Assembly (NCBI GenBank): GCA_011503125.2
Contig: WWBZ02000016.1
Location: forward strand, 3,906,001 to 3,970,000
Length of the DNA: 64,000 bases
Direction of reading: 5' to 3'
DNA from: Botryosphaeria dothidea
Taxonomy: Eukaryota > Ascomycota > Dothideomycetes > Botryosphaeriales > Botryosphaeriaceae
The notes beneath the pieces were generated by a model. The model saw nothing but the letters and a program-made list of their open reading frames with translations, did no database searches and was not told the origin of the DNA. A program made the position numbers and the translations under genes. Every line of letters begins with the position of its first letter. The stretch's first letter is position 1. Of the stretch, positions 1 to 12,902 are shown piece by piece.

Positions 1-278
1 AGAAGACCAGCCCCATGCACCATCATCAAGCGACGATGGTGGTATTCGCGGGCGAGACCTACCAAGCGTGCGGACAAGCATACGGGCCGGGGAGGCTGAA
101 GTTCAAGGTCGCGAAGGGCGAGGCGTTCGTCAGAGAAACGGGAAAAACCGAAGTGCTGACCCCTCCTGCTGCTCATGAGAAGTCCGGCGGCGGCGCGGCG
201 GTGACGGTGCAGACGTCCCAGCTGGGAGGAAGAGAGAACGCGGATCAGAAGACGGAGGAGCTTGAGGCTCGTGACTAG
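1..278 (+). CDS. C-terminal end of an unidentified gene, cut by the window edge
   Basis: The frame is open from the first bases of the window to a TAG at 276-278, so this may be the last exon of a gene that begins to the left. The readable part is about 90 residues. It starts with a His-rich stretch, continues through a Gly/Lys-rich part (QAYGPGRLKFKVAKGE) and ends in a charged, low-complexity tail rich in Glu, Gly and Ala. No domain was recognised. A Met lies at position 15, but the frame is open before it, so it need not be the start. It could also be a chance open frame in GC-rich DNA. Confidence 0.35.
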   Translation, partial: KTSPMHHHQATMVVFAGETYQACGQAYGPGRLKFKVAKGEAFVRETGKTEVLTPPAAHEKSGGGAAVTVQTSQLGGRENADQKTEELEARD

Positions 279-3200
279 GGATACCCAGAAACCGGGGATG
301 TTGGCGAGGAACTGATTCCGCGCCCATGTTAGTGAGTGGCAGCTGATGGAAGTAAGCTGTTGGGTGCTGAGATCTGAGGAGAGGTGGCTGTGTTTTTTGT
401 TGTTACTCTGTTCCGGTGTTGGCAGCGGCTATTTGTTAGTTGCGCACAAAATGTTACGAAGTGTATATAAAGCAATTTCTTTTTCTTTTTCTGAGAAATA
501 ATCTTGGAATAGTGATGTGATGACGTGGAATAACGATGGGGACTGCAACGGCGACAGGATGCCGCCTACTCACACAAAGCCACCGAAGCCACGAAAAAGG
601 TGTTGAAGAAAGAACCAATACCGACACTCTGGTACGCAACGGTTTCGACACGATAAAGAGATTAGTTGAGGAAGCAACTATATCTTTAATCGTACTCGGC
701 GTTGCGTAGCCTTCGTGTCTGACACTGACAAGGCTGGTGATGCGACATCGTAAGCTTCAGCCTCCATCAGCTTAGGTCAGAAGACCCGACGAGTCACAGT
801 TTGCCCCTCGACAACACTGGCGAGTAAAAAAACCCCACATTGGGTCTCTCGTTCGCAGCACACAGACCTGTTCCACCTTCTTGACCTCACAATCCCTTAT
901 TCAGTCAGCATCCGAGCTTCTACTGGTCTTCCAAGCACGCTCTGGCAAGCAGTGGCAGGTGCCGCTGCCATGAAACACGCTCGCATCCACCACTCTCGAG
1001 CAATACGGAACCGCAGTTGACGAAGAAAAAAAGGGCGCGGAAAATGAATCGGGTCCTTTCAGATCCAGGAGATACATCACCGAACTCAAGCAGCTTCAAA
1101 GAGCTGCGCTCCAGAAGGGGGCTTCCTCCTCTAAAGGTCGCTATCCCGCACGTCACCGTTATATCGGCGTCAACATCTTCCGACCACCCTAGGAGGTACC
1201 ACTTCGAATCGGACCTGTCACCGGACGCGCAGCAATCATTCAACGTCGCGCAAGCTCTGGACGCCATTACGCAATGCCTTGACCGGATAGACCAGCAATG
1301 AAGTGGGCATTGGCGGTGAAGAGGAACCGGGAAGTGACAGCTCCACCACTCAGCATCACCATCGACGATGCTACGGAGACGGGAGTCCTTGACACGTGCG
1401 GGATTATGCCGACGGAGACGGTCTTGGCTTCGGCGACTTCATGTTGGACTTCTTCCAATGATTCATTCTTCTTGCTTTTGATGCAGGGGCCTTGGACAAG
1501 CAAAGAGGCGGGGCGAAGCATGAAGAAGAAGGTACGGCACGTCAGGGCATCATTAGTAGTGAAGATCCCGCCCTATATGTCCCTCGACGGAGAAAGGACC
1601 GAGGACAGAGGGACGGAGCGTCCCGGCCGTGGACAGTCTGTGCGGGAAGCCATCTGTCTCTGATGTCATGGGGTTCAGGCGCGAAGGGGAATCTTATAGA
1701 CCACGGGAAGCGAATATAGGGCGGTGAGGAAGAAAAATAGAAGCACAGCGTCAACGGTGGAGGATCGAGTGGGGTGCAGAGAAAAAAAAAAAGAAAGGTT
1801 TCGGTGAAGGGACCGAAGTAGCAGAGAGGGAACAAAGTAGGAAAGTGTGGAGAAGTTAATGACGGTTGATATTGATGCGTTGTCGGTATTCCTAAGCTGC
1901 AGACGTGTACGTACGAAAGAGCAGAAGTCATGGAATGGAAGGAAATGACACCTTTTTTCGAGGATAACAGGCATGAATATGAAGCCAGGTGACGGGCATG
2001 TTGTGATACAGAAGACTCGGGAGGATGCTGGCGGCGTGGAGGGAGCGCGACAAAGACAAAGCACCGGTGTCGAATCAGCAAGGGTTGCAGCAGAAGGATG
2101 ACGGCAACTCACACGCGAGTGCACGTCTTCCCACGTGGGATGAAGGCGAAGGGGAAGGTGGCGGTGCATCCGGAGTGCGGCACACACGCGGAGGGGCACC
2201 GACTGTGACAGCTGCTGGCGTGCTCCCTTTTTTTTCTGTTCGCTCGTATCGCTGCAGCGTGGCAGCGCCGCTCCCGTATCCAACAAATTTGCAAGGCAGC
2301 GCAAGGACGCAGAGCCGCAGGCCGTCGGGGCGGTCCAGGCAGACTTTGGTTAGCACAAGAGTAGAAGGGGAGAAGCTTGGTCCTCGCTGCCTGCCGGGCT
2401 CGCCTAAAGCTTTTAGGAAATATCGAACCACGCGGGCAGCAAAGTCGCTGTGGTCCTCCCGTTCTGGCAGCTTCGCTCCTCTTCTCGGCCGGGGACGAGC
2501 CAAGCTACTGTCAATGAGTCGCTAGAGCCAACTTATCGCAATCGTCTTTTCAAATCGCGATGTCGTGCCGCAACCCAAACAGCGACATCAGAAAACAAAA
2601 AAAAGCCTAAGTCAGCCGGCGCGGCTGCAGGCGGATGCGCCATCCCATTCGCGCTCCCACACCAACCACCGACCCGCGGCTCGCGCAGCTGCACGCTTGG
2701 GTCATCGATTGCGCGTAAGCTTAAGTGAAGAGGCCGGACGTCAGATAGAGTGCCGGGTGGAGAGCGTCAGCAGCCAGGTGGCGTGCGACGCGTGTTTGCG
2801 CGCGTCTCTTGGTGTGGAAGCTGGTCGCAGACGAGTTTGCCTTAGCTTGCAACGCGCCGCTGTTTCAACGCTGTGCCCATCCCGACCGCCGTCCATCGTC
2901 ATTTACCACACCTTCGCCGCCTCTTCTCTCGGCACCTGCCATCTGGTACGCTTCCCGCTAGTCGATCGCTCCACCCGTTGCGATCTCTTTGTTTCTATTC
3001 TTTCTCAGCCGCGGACCCAGCCTTCTTGCTGCCTCAGGCAACCAGCATGTGCTGCAACATCGCATCGGCGGCGGCGGCGGCGGCAGTGCTGCGGCGACCC
3101 AGCGCAGCCACCCACCAACGCCCCGTCGAGCCAGTGAGCGAATTTTCCTGCCGCCAGCGCTAAGGAGCCAGCCTTTCAGCGCGCCAGTGGTCATGGAATT

Positions 3201-5696
3201 GAGAGCAGATAGATGAGATTATTGAGGAATGAGTTGGAAGCGCTGTTCGGCGCCCGTCGGTGTCCGGCCATTGCCAGTCTGGCCGGCGCGCATGCGTCGT
3301 GCAAAAAGAGCAAAAAACAAATATTGATATTGATGATTGACAACCAACGGCGCGGCGCGGCTGACGGTGACACAGGAAAGGCCATCCAATTCTTTCTTGC
3401 CCCGGACTGCGGAGGGCATCTGCGCACCAGGCTGAAGGCAAAGCAGCCGACTGGCAGTCAGGAGCACCCAGGGAGCACGCCCCGGCCCACGCCGCGCGCA
3501 CATACAATATGTTTATGTAGGTGGGTATGCAGTCGTTGTGCGCGACGTGGGCTGTGGGCCAATGCGAGACGGCAAACGCGTGTGTGCGCATGAGAAAGAG
3601 AGGGCGAGAGGGGGCAAAATGGGGATGAAAGCTTGCGCTCCAGAGCCAAGGGGCGGGCGCTGCATGCTCAAGTGACGACACGCCCGTCGCAGAAGCTCGT
3701 GAAGGAGGAAGAGATAAGCAAAGCAAGCAGACCAAGAAAGAGAGGCTCCACGCAAACCAAACAAGAAACTTGCACTTGCGCAAGGCGACCGACGGGGTTG
3801 CAACTTGCTCCGCAAAGGCATAAGAGAAAAGATGGCCTGATTGGGCCCAAGTGCCCCGAGCAGTGCACGCCTTCCAGCATCGTGTTTCCACTTTTCTGCA
3901 CCTCTCTCCTCCCTCCTTCGTATGTAGCTTCTCGCCTACGCCGTCAATCAATCAAAAATCACCGGCCACACGCTGCTCACTCAGGGCCCTTTCTGTGACC
4001 TGCTATTTTTGCACCCGCCAGCCAATCCCCGGTCCCCGCTGGCGCACGCACCGGCCTGGTGGCCTACTCCTGCCGGCCGTCTCGTCCAACGCGCACGCCC
4101 CGTGAACGCCTCTCCTTCGGTGAGAGTCTGTCGTGCCTGGCCCTGGATCTAGACCGTCGAACTGCGTCGTGCGTCATGTGCGATGCAAATGCCGTGCAGC
4201 ACTCATCTCACCACTCTGTGCGGTTCTCCAGTCTTGCCCGTTCCCTACCCCCTCCATCTGCAGCGAATCACGCAAAAGAAAGCGACGGGCTAGGGGGGTG
4301 AGGATGTTTTCGGGAGCTAGCTGGCGATCATGATGCCCGTCTCCGCCGCCCGCCTGTGGTGGTCTGTTCTCGAGTGACGGCCGTCTTCGATGCCCGCCTG
4401 CCCGTCCTCCAGCATGGCCCACCGTCCGCCGAGTCCTTTCCCCTCCCACTAGGCAAATACGATGAATGGGACATCCCGGTTGACACTTTTTTTCCCGCTC
4501 ACTACCCGCTTGGCTTTCTCTGTTGTTGCTGACTCTCCGCCGCCCCGGCCAACTGCATAGCACGCAGCACAGAAAAGAATGGCCGGGCGGCTTTTGCGCC
4601 ATCCTTGTCGGCGCCTCTTCGATCGGTTGGTTCTCCGCCGACGAATCTGGTTTGCTCTGCACAGCATCGATTCAGCTGTTGCCGCACTCTCGCCTCACAC
4701 ATCCCTTGCTTCCCCTCGCTTGCGGCACACCTGCCGCCCATGCCATGAAGAAAGATCCATCTCCCTCCACATGTCCGCACGGTTGTGGCGGGGTGGCTTT
4801 TGATTGTGCTTGCTTGGCTCCCACCTGCAACCTACCTGCCTGCGCTCTCGACCACCAACCGCCGGCTCAATCGTGAGCAAATGCTGATCTCATCTGACGT
4901 CTTCACATGCGGATGCAAGCTTTGCTGAAACCTTCGTCCGTTCGATCTTTCTCATTGATGACTCCGGTTATTACGTACAGTCCCTTGCCTTGCTCTTCAA
5001 GGCTCCCAGCAGAACTCCCAGTCCAAGACCCCACCACTCCATACCCCACCAACACCCAACCCCCCACTGCTACATGATTGCGCAAAGCCTCGTGTACCCG
5101 CTCTGCCTTTTCGGATTATTGGGTTCCTGCCTGTCCAATGTTGCAATGCTTTCTATACAAGAAGAGGAGAATCGAGTGTGCGTGTGGACAATTGAGGCTA
5201 AAATAGAGGCACGAAGGGAAGAAAATGGCTCTACCGCTCGTAAATGCTGCAAACGCACTTAGAACGTGGGTATGCCGTAGGGAAATGTATGCAAATTAGA
5301 AAAATGTAAAAAAGGTCGCAAGCCAACGCGGTGTGGGTCCGAATGCTAAAGCAAAGCACTCCTGCCACTTTTGGTGTACCTCCCAATGCCGTGATGCGCG
5401 ATTATGAGCCACCCAGGTGTGCGAAATCGACATTTAGGAAATGATCGAATCCATGCGCAGAATTAAAAAAAAAGGCGGAAACCAGCAAGGCAAATAAAAC
5501 GCGAATGAGGTGGTATCAGGGTCCCGAAGGAATGCGAGAGAACGAGACGCGAGTCAATGCTTCAAAACGCAAGAGCCAAAATCAGCTCGAGGAACAACTT
5601 TCGCAGCGTCAGAGAGGAATCGAGCTTCAAAATCATGCAGCGGATAAAGAAGGGAAAGTCGTGGCTTCGTCTCGTCAATCGGGTATGCTGCATCGC
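279..5696. other. Long intergenic region, mostly without recognisable genes
   Basis: About 5.4 kb with no recognised protein domain. Open frames are short or compositionally odd (Arg/Ser/Pro-rich, both strands at once), which is usual for GC-rich non-coding fungal DNA. The stretch 2600-5000 has pyrimidine-rich blocks typical of fungal promoters and 5' leaders, but no gene could be attached to them. One weak small-gene candidate lies at 1044-1301 and is listed separately. The 3' untranslated region of the minus-strand gene ending at 5697 should occupy the last few hundred bases. Confidence 0.6.
1044..1301 (+). CDS. Candidate small protein, unidentified
   Basis: An ATG-to-TGA frame of 85 residues whose second half looks protein-like (YHFESDLSPDAQQSFNVAQA followed by a short Ile/Leu-containing helix ending in DRIDQQ). 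The first part is Ser/Arg-rich. No family was recognised, no intron was placed, and overlapping frames on the other strand are similarly long. It is offered only as a candidate in an otherwise empty region. Confidence 0.22.
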   Translation: MNRVLSDPGDTSPNSSSFKELRSRRGLPPLKVAIPHVTVISASTSSDHPRRYHFESDLSPDAQQSFNVAQALDAITQCLDRIDQQ

Positions 5697-8600
5697 TCAC
5701 TCGAAGGCGGGGATGAAGTCGGTGAGTTGGTTGTCGGACTGCGATCGTTTCTTTGCCGACCACTTCTTCTTCGGAGAGCCCCAGCCGTCATCATTTTCTT
5801 CTTCATCGGCGCCGTTCGTTTGCGACTTCGGCGATTTGGCCTTGACCCGGATGGTCAGGCGGTTCGCGGCAGCCTGGTTGGGCTGGACAGTCGACTGAGA
5901 CATGACTGTAGAACTACCGTCATGGATCTGCTGCGTAACGGGCCTGTAACGGGCAGACTTGCCTACGTTGCTGCGCTCAGAAGGCGCAAGAGATGGCGCA
6001 TAGCCAGGTGCCAAGTGGCTTCCGAATTGCTGCTGCTGCATTCCGTTAAAGTTCAACTTAGGCGGGTTGACCATGCTCATGGTGCGCTGCTGTCCCATTC
6101 CCTGGTTGCTTGCCATTGACATCGGGCGCTGGGGGCCATTTGCCGACAGGAAGTTGTTCTGGGGCATCATTGCCTGTTGCATCATGGGTGACATGCCCAT
6201 CTGGGGCATCTGGGGCATCTGGGGCATGCCCGTCTGTATGCCCATTTGCTGCTGCTGCAACATCAGCTGCATCTGCTGTTGGAGTTGGGCCATCGCCTGC
6301 ATTTGCTGCATCTGCATCTGCTGCATGTTCATGTTCATGCTCAGCTGCTGTTGCTGCTGGGGCGCGAACATTTGCTGCGGCTGTGCCTGAGGCATTCCCA
6401 TACCCAATCCGAGCATACCCATACCTTGGCCCTGGCCCATGCCCATTGGTTGCTGCATAGCACCCGGCTGAGGTAACCGTTGGCCGAACGTGTTGCCTGT
6501 GCCAAATATTTTGGTTGCGCCGCCGCGGCGCGCTTCTTTCGCCTGCTCGGCGTCTGCAATCATATTAACCAGAGTAGGCTGTGCGTTGCCACCGGTAGAG
6601 CCCTCGTAGACCGAAGCCGGGCCCATAGCACCGTAACCGATGGATTCGCGCATAGGCTGTTGGACAAGGTTGGCACCCAGGTAGGGTTCCGAAGGAAGAT
6701 CTGCTGGAAGGCCCCTCGCAAATGGAGGGAGATTATTAGAGCCTCCAATGACAGAACCAGCGGCAGACGAGGGGCGCATACCTTGCGCGGAAGCCGAGCG
6801 CAGGTTCGTCAAAGAGCTATGGTGTGACAAACGATTGCCAAGCTTGGGGAACTTGTGCTCCTTCAGAATGCCCAGAGGAATATCGTCCGTTTCATCTTCC
6901 TCGTCGTTGTCTCCATAGTAGGAGGCTCTGTTGCCGAGGAGCTCCGAAGTACTCATGCTAGCCCTATTCAGACCAGGTCTCTCCATGCTGCCAGGGCGTG
7001 CCGAACCGCCAAACGATTGGTTCATGCCACCGGTCGTCTTCTTCATCATTTCGCGGTGGGCAGTCATCTTCTCCTGCTGCTGTTGGCGGATCTTTCGCAT
7101 CTCCTCGATCTTCTTCCGTTCCTCCTCTTCCTGATCATCATCAATGTACTCGTCAGAAACGTCAGACTCATCGTCGCTGAGCGAGTCCTTCTGATGCTGG
7201 CGTTGGAGGACGGCAAACTCGGCTTGAGTCATGCGTGCAGGCTTCTGCGACTCAAACCGGACACCCGGTCTCGTTGTCACAGGGGTAGGAGGAGTTTTGC
7301 TGAACAACGGGCGCGCTTCCTCGTTGGCCATGCTGGAGCCCTTGGCACGAGGTGTAGCCTCGGCCAACGAATCCGGAGAGGAAGCGGCGGTGACGGGCTG
7401 TACCTGACGTTGGGACTGAATGCTTGAATGTGCAGAAGAGAAAGAGGGAGTTTTCACGGAAGATTCGGACGATCCGTTTTGGCGAGTCTGGCCCGCCTCC
7501 AACTCCTTGGCGTCGCGGCTAGCCCTAAAAGATTCTCGAACCATCCGGGCATCGTCATCCTCCACAGGTAATGAGGAAGTCTTCATGAGTCCGTTACGAG
7601 TAGGCTTGCGTTCTGCTACGGGACTGGAATTGGTACGAGGCTGAAGAGGAGGTGGTGGGCTGGCGGACAGAGGAGCGGTATGACGAGGAACTGGCGGAGG
7701 CCTTTCGGTGTAGGGAGAGTGGGCGACGGCAGGAGGGGATGCCATCAAAGCATCATTGGAATCCCGACTATCCCACGAGTAGGGGGACCCACCGACGTCT
7801 TTAGTCCTGTCGACACGAATGGGAGATGGAGGTTGTGTGGGTCTAGAAGACGCAAAAGTCTTGGGAGGTGGAGGAAGCATGGGCTCGGACTCCTGGTCAT
7901 AACAGTTAATAAATACCAAACACGAGGTAAATGTCTCACTCACGGTCCTCATAGCGAGCGGAGGGGGTTGCGGAAGAGGCGATTCTTCAAGAATAGCACT
8001 CTTGCGCTGCTGACTGGCAAAACTCGTAAAAAGATCACCAAAGTCGTTGCCGAAGTCCGAGGAGGGAAGATTCTCAAGCTTCGGCGGATGGGCCGTGCTG
8101 GCATAGCTGCTCGCGGTCATAGCGCGATCCCGACCGGAATTCTGGAGACTGACGTCGTCCAGATCTTGCTTAGCGGTGGGAGAGCCTGACGCCTTCCCTG
8201 ACTTCCGGTGAAACGCGAAGCGGCCCGTGATGCTCGTGAAGGATGAAGTCCGGTCCCGGGCTTCATTCGGCACAGGGACCTTCTTGGCAAAAAGATCGTC
8301 GTTCTCGAATTCAGCGGACGAAGGCAGAGTCGAGGTAGAGCTGTAGCGCGCGGATGAGCCAGTGTCATAGAACCGCGAGGCACTGGAGTTCGCGGCACTG
8401 CTGCCGTTGCTACCCCTAGTGCACAATTAGGCAAAGCAGCAAAGGACTACGCGTGATATCTTACCTGTTACCGGGGCCGGCGTACGGGCTCTCGTCATAC
8501 GAGTTCTGCCTCATGTGCTGCATCGTCTGGGGAGGTTGCATGGGCCCCATGGGCGAGCTCACGGGGCGCGAGTTGAAGGCACGCCTGACTCCCAAGCCCA

Positions 8601-8739
8601 GCTCGCCAGTGGTGGCCGACTTGGGCAACTCGTTGCGAGGCATAACCCGAAATGTCGACTCCGTGGGCTTGTCAAATTCCTCCAGCGCGTTCCCCGATGA
8701 TTTCCTGCGTGTGAAAGCCTTAGGCATGAAATTCGGCAT
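5697..8739 (-). CDS. Large Gln/Met-rich, low-complexity fungal protein of unknown function
   Basis: Three exons (8465-8739, 7892-7944 up to 8415, and 5697-7892) give about 980 residues. Both introns have good borders: 8416-8464 uses GTAAGA...CTAG with a phase-2 join, and 7893-7943 is a 51-base in-frame intron (GTGAGT...CCAG with TTAAC as branch point). The N-terminus begins MPNFMPKAFTRRKSS. The first half is Ser/Pro-rich with many possible phosphorylation sites. An acidic patch (DDESDVSDEYIDDDQEEEE) is followed by a basic coiled-coil-like helix, then comes a segment of repeated Gln, Met and Gly. The C-terminus is charged (about 50 residues with Lys/Asp/Glu) and ends FIPAFE. No enzyme motif was seen. 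The composition suggests a disordered scaffold or RNA-associated protein, which is inference. The start could instead be the Met four residues later. Confidence 0.8.
6160..6375 (-). repeat. Gln/Met-coding trinucleotide-rich tract inside the gene at 5697-8739
   Basis: On the plus strand this reads as repeated TGCTGC, CATCTG and TGGGGCATC units. On the coding strand these encode runs of Gln and Met, with a repeated MPQ triplet near 6190-6230. Such tracts vary in length between strains, so the exact repeat number is probably unstable. Confidence 0.75.
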
Positions 8740-11700
8740 CGTGGATGGGAGCGAATGTGCGCGGCGAGGTGTAACGACCGTCCTGCAGCAGCAGCGAACC
8801 CGAGCCGAAGAGATGCTAGGCGCTCAGGCTGCTCAAATGCGCATCGATCGGAGGGGAGACAGTATTAGGTGAAATAGACGGTGACGTATGCGAGCTCGCA
8901 GGGACGACTCGGTGGTAGCAATAGGTGTCCGGGGGCGGCGAAGAAGCGTCGCAGGCGGAGAAAAGAGTGGCGTCGAAGCTCTACGGGCGACGCGTGGGTT
9001 AGCAATGGAGTTCGAGGCTGGCGGCAAAAGTCGGTCGACCCAATCGCAGGGTGGGCGAGCTCGAGCGCAGCGAGGGAAGGAGGCGTGCGGCGAGGGCGCG
9101 AGCACCGGGTCGGCCGTCGTTCGACGGACGTGGATGGCGGCGGAGCTCAGCAGCAACAAGCAGCGGTGGAGAGTGACGGGGCGACGTGAAGTGGATAGGC
9201 CAGGGACGCGGGCAGACGGGCGGGTGTTGAAGGTGGTCGGGACGGTGGAGCGACTGATGGCGGGTTGTTGTGGGCTCTTGGTGCCGCTGTTCACAGCGCC
9301 GAGGAACGCAGACAGACGCTTACCTTGGATGCGGGCGGGTTGTGACCAGACGCTGCGAAGTAGGGGACAGGCCCTGAACGAGAGACGACAGACAGACTGA
9401 CGGATGCGGAGGAGCGTTCGAAAGACTCGTAGGTGTCGCGGGTCAGGAGTGCGCCGGCGTCATGTACCCTAATACGAGGCCGGCAGCGCTAGGTAAGCCG
9501 CCTAAGGAACGAGGAGCATAAAGTGGCCTGCGTCAGGGATCATTCAGCCGTTCATTATTAGAAGTCAGATCGCGGCCCAGCTGTGGATGTGCAGCGGCCG
9601 CCGTCGATCCAAGCACCACTCTCGTCGCCCGCGCCCGGCGTTGCAGCGTCAAGCAGGCGCCACGCTCCGCCTCCCGCTTTTCCCAGGGCCGCAGTCTTTC
9701 GCTGCCCGCCAGCAACACGCTCACACGCCCATTGTGCCCGCGCTGTACACGAACAGCCGGCGACGATGATGTATCCGCATCCGCACGCTCGCTCGCTCGC
9801 TCGCCGCGACATGCCCCTCGCGCCGTGCGACCGCCGCCGCCCAGCCTGCTGGCGCGACACCTCACGGCGTGGGCTGGCCGCGGGCATCGTTGTTGCACCC
9901 GAGCCGGCGGCCAGGGGCCCACCCACGCCTGCGACTCAGCCAACGCCCTGTTAGCCTCCGCTTTTCTGCAAACGACCGCCTGAGTGCCCTCACCTGCACC
10001 AATCTCGAAAGCAGCCTGTCCGCCGCTCGCTTGTGCCCAGCTCCGCGCCGTCTACGCCTCCCAGCCTCCCAGCCACAGACGTGGCTGGACGCGATGCCCC
10101 CGGAAATTGGAAATCCAGGCGGCCGAGCACGAAACCTTGGACATCGTCCATTCGCCTTTCCCGCACCGCCGGCCCGGCATCTGGGCGTCTGCTGCCGAAC
10201 GTCATGGACCCTTCGCTGCTGGAATGCTTTTGACGGCGCCATGCTCCCCGCCAAAAAGGCCATTCTTCCCCCGTCCATTGTCTGCTGCTGTGCCGTTTTC
10301 GTTCGGAACTGCGCCGGGACCCCTCCCTCCCTCCAATCTCACCGCATGTCTGCTTGTCTCGCCATCTGCTCTCTCCACGTCGCTCTGCACGCTGTCTCGC
10401 TGTCGTCCGCTGATGCTGTCGCGCTGCTGTGTCTCTGACCTTTTGGGCTGAACATGCCAGCAACGAGCCTCTTATATCTTCGCGGCCGCGTCATCCATTC
10501 CGTATCTGTCTAGTTGCAATGCCATGCGTACGAAGCCTCTTCACTAGGGACCTCTGGCCAATTTCCACTGTACAAATCATGGGCCGCCGGACTCCCCACA
10601 GATCATCTTGCCGTGTGCCGAGTGTTTAGATCGAAATCGCCCGATATGCACGATGCGGCTCGGGCCTTGGATTGCAGATCTACAAGCCATGGTGTGGAAA
10701 AACTCCCGGCCAGAATTTGGTGTCCACCTCCTACGGAACAGGAATTGCGTCTATGTGAAACCTACCTGTCTCTTGCAAGATGCGGGTATGTCTCGACCGG
10801 TCGAGGCATTCCTACGTCTCGCGTGGCGAACATCTTCGCAGCTCGTGTGCATCCTGCCGATTGCCCGGATGTTCTTTCTCGTTTTCTAGATTATTCCGCT
10901 CCTGTTGAGTTCTCTCAAAAGCATTTTGAGTGGCTCACCGATACTCAGTGCCAATTAATCCGGGACTCGTTACGGACTGCGGGTGGGTCTTGCACCTTTC
11001 TTGTGATACCCTCGCTGCCGATGGCACAGTCTCCAGCGCTTGGCTCACGAGTGCATCGACGGAATGGTCTACAATCATCGGAATCTCATTAGTCTGCTGC
11101 AAGTCATCATGCTGTGCCATGTGAGCCTCCTCGTAGCTCCCTATCCCACAGCTCTCGTGAAAGAGAGCATCCTGAATTTTGAAACAGCCTCGTGCCCGCA
11201 GTCATGCATTCAATGCTTGGGAATCGGGCAAAGAACGGACACCTGCAGTTGTGCTCGTGATTCACATAGCTTGATGGATTTGCCTCATTGCTGCACGTAC
11301 ATATGGGTCGTGACACAGCTTCGCCGTGGCTAGCTGTCGAAAGTGGCACGATGCTGCAATCGCAAGCGTGTTTTGCTCTCATACGGATTACTAGGCTCCT
11401 TGGCCACATGTGGCTCCAGACCGTTTGCTAGAGAAAAATCTTCGAGTAGGTGTTCTGGTTTCATATGGAGCACAGCGTCTAGACGCATCACTATCGAATC
11501 TCATAGACTCATTATATGACGCCTGGACGCTACCATCAGTGAACCTGCAAGCCAAGAAGCAACTATTCAGAATGCTCCCCGAGTCTCCTCCGCAGCTGCC
11601 GGCCGCGTCAGTCTTTATGCGGAGACCAGGCGCTCCGGTACCAACGAGCTGGTAACAAACATGACCGCCAAGAGCCATTGCCATACTGCTGGGCCTTCAA

Positions 11701-12902
11701 GAGCTAGAATCGAAAGGTATACGAGCACAGACGTCACCCCACATCTCGTGGCAGGTGACACTCGCAAAGCCGCGAATTCCATTTGACAGGCAGTGTTTGA
11801 ACACGGAGGACGCGTACTCTTTGAAAACCCCGAAAAATCCCGGTAATCTGTTCCCACCTCACTCATGCTTAAGCCCTAAAAAAACACTATACAGCGCCTC
11901 AGTTATGGACACTGGGATTCTTGCGAATCACGGCCGATTATAATGTATCCATGGACAGCTCAGCCCAACGCCTGCTCGTACGATGGACTAACTTGGGATG
12001 AAGCAACACAGGGTACCGGAAAGAAAGAACATGGGGGTGTGTATGTATGGCTCTACGCCTTGAAACGAAAGTACAACAGTTCCTAGAGAATGCAGATGCG
12101 GGAGATGTGGTCATGAGCGTGATCTCGATTATGCATGTATCTCTAATGTGTGTAGGCAGATGATGCAGAAGACGCTTGACAGATAGCCTTGAAGAGTGGG
12201 CCGGTGCTTCTGCAGATAGAAGATTCACGGGCACGTTAGGGATAATGGCTGCATTTCAGAGGCACACTGCAAACTCACTACACGCACCCCATCATTTTTC
12301 CTCAAGGTCTTGCTTTTGTTCGCATGTGCGTCGGGAAGTTCCTAATCAGGAACATCCGAGCACTCCCGACATCAGACTGTGGTCATACCGAAAGCGCCAT
12401 GTTTCTGATCATTGAGACACGAGACTGCCGCACGCGGAGACATTCCCGTTGAAAGAATGGAAAAGTGGCGAATGGGATCAAGCCGAAGCAGAGAACTACA
12501 CGCACGCTTTTCTTCGCAACCGATGGTGTTAGGAGTGGCTGAGCAACTTTGTGATGGCTTGACATGTCAAGGAACGGTCTGTGAAGGTCAGAAATACACG
12601 TTTCATAAATCGTTTGCAAATCTCTGAATGATCATGCAACCGAATTCATCCTTTGTCTTGCATCTAAGTGATTGCGGACCTCAAGCCAGGCGCATCCGTT
12701 CGCGCACCTATTCCCCATAGCGAAAAGCCATGGCTTTTGACCCCGGTGAATCCATACAGAAGCACGGAGGGGCTTCCAAAAGCGTACTTGGATTCTCACA
12801 GGATTGAATGCTGGATACAGTTTGATGTGTAGCCGAGCGGTTTGAGGCGCCGGTTTCTGATTGCTTTTCCTGGGACTTCGATGTTTACCACGCCCCATGA
12901 AT
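8740..12902. other. Intergenic region with one weak gene candidate
   Basis: The first 700 bases upstream of 8739 are GC-rich and should hold the promoter and 5' leader of the minus-strand gene. From about 9500 to 10450 the plus strand is pyrimidine-rich. From 10500 to 12900 the GC content falls and open frames are short. A weak plus-strand gene candidate at 10646-11120 is listed separately. Nothing else recognisable was seen, including no transposase remnants. Confidence 0.55.
10646..11120 (+). CDS. Candidate spliced gene, unidentified
   Basis: The frame from the ATG at 10646 reads protein-like through phrases such as RIWCPPPTEQELRLCETYLS and KHFEWLTDTQCQLIRDSLRT to about 10986. A possible short intron (about 10987-11029, ending CACAG) would join it in phase to a second stretch (LQRLAHECIDGMVYNHRNL) that runs to a GTGAGC donor near 11121. 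Further exons may follow up to 11655. The proposed intron is only about 43 bases long and lacks a clear branch point, so the model is weak. No family was recognised. Confidence 0.22.

Noticed and set aside
3160..3951. Minus-strand open frame of 263 codons in an otherwise empty region
   Set aside because: Composition rich in Cys, Trp, His and Ser without domain or intron signals; overlapping frames exist on both strands. It could be real but there is no support.
12825..12900. tRNA-like sequence (GTAGCCGAGCGGTTTGAGGCG, resembling the D-arm of tRNA-Leu or tRNA-Ser)
   Set aside because: The D-arm matches well, but no acceptor stem, anticodon stem or T-stem can be paired, so it is not a functional tRNA. 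It may be chance or a tiny relic.
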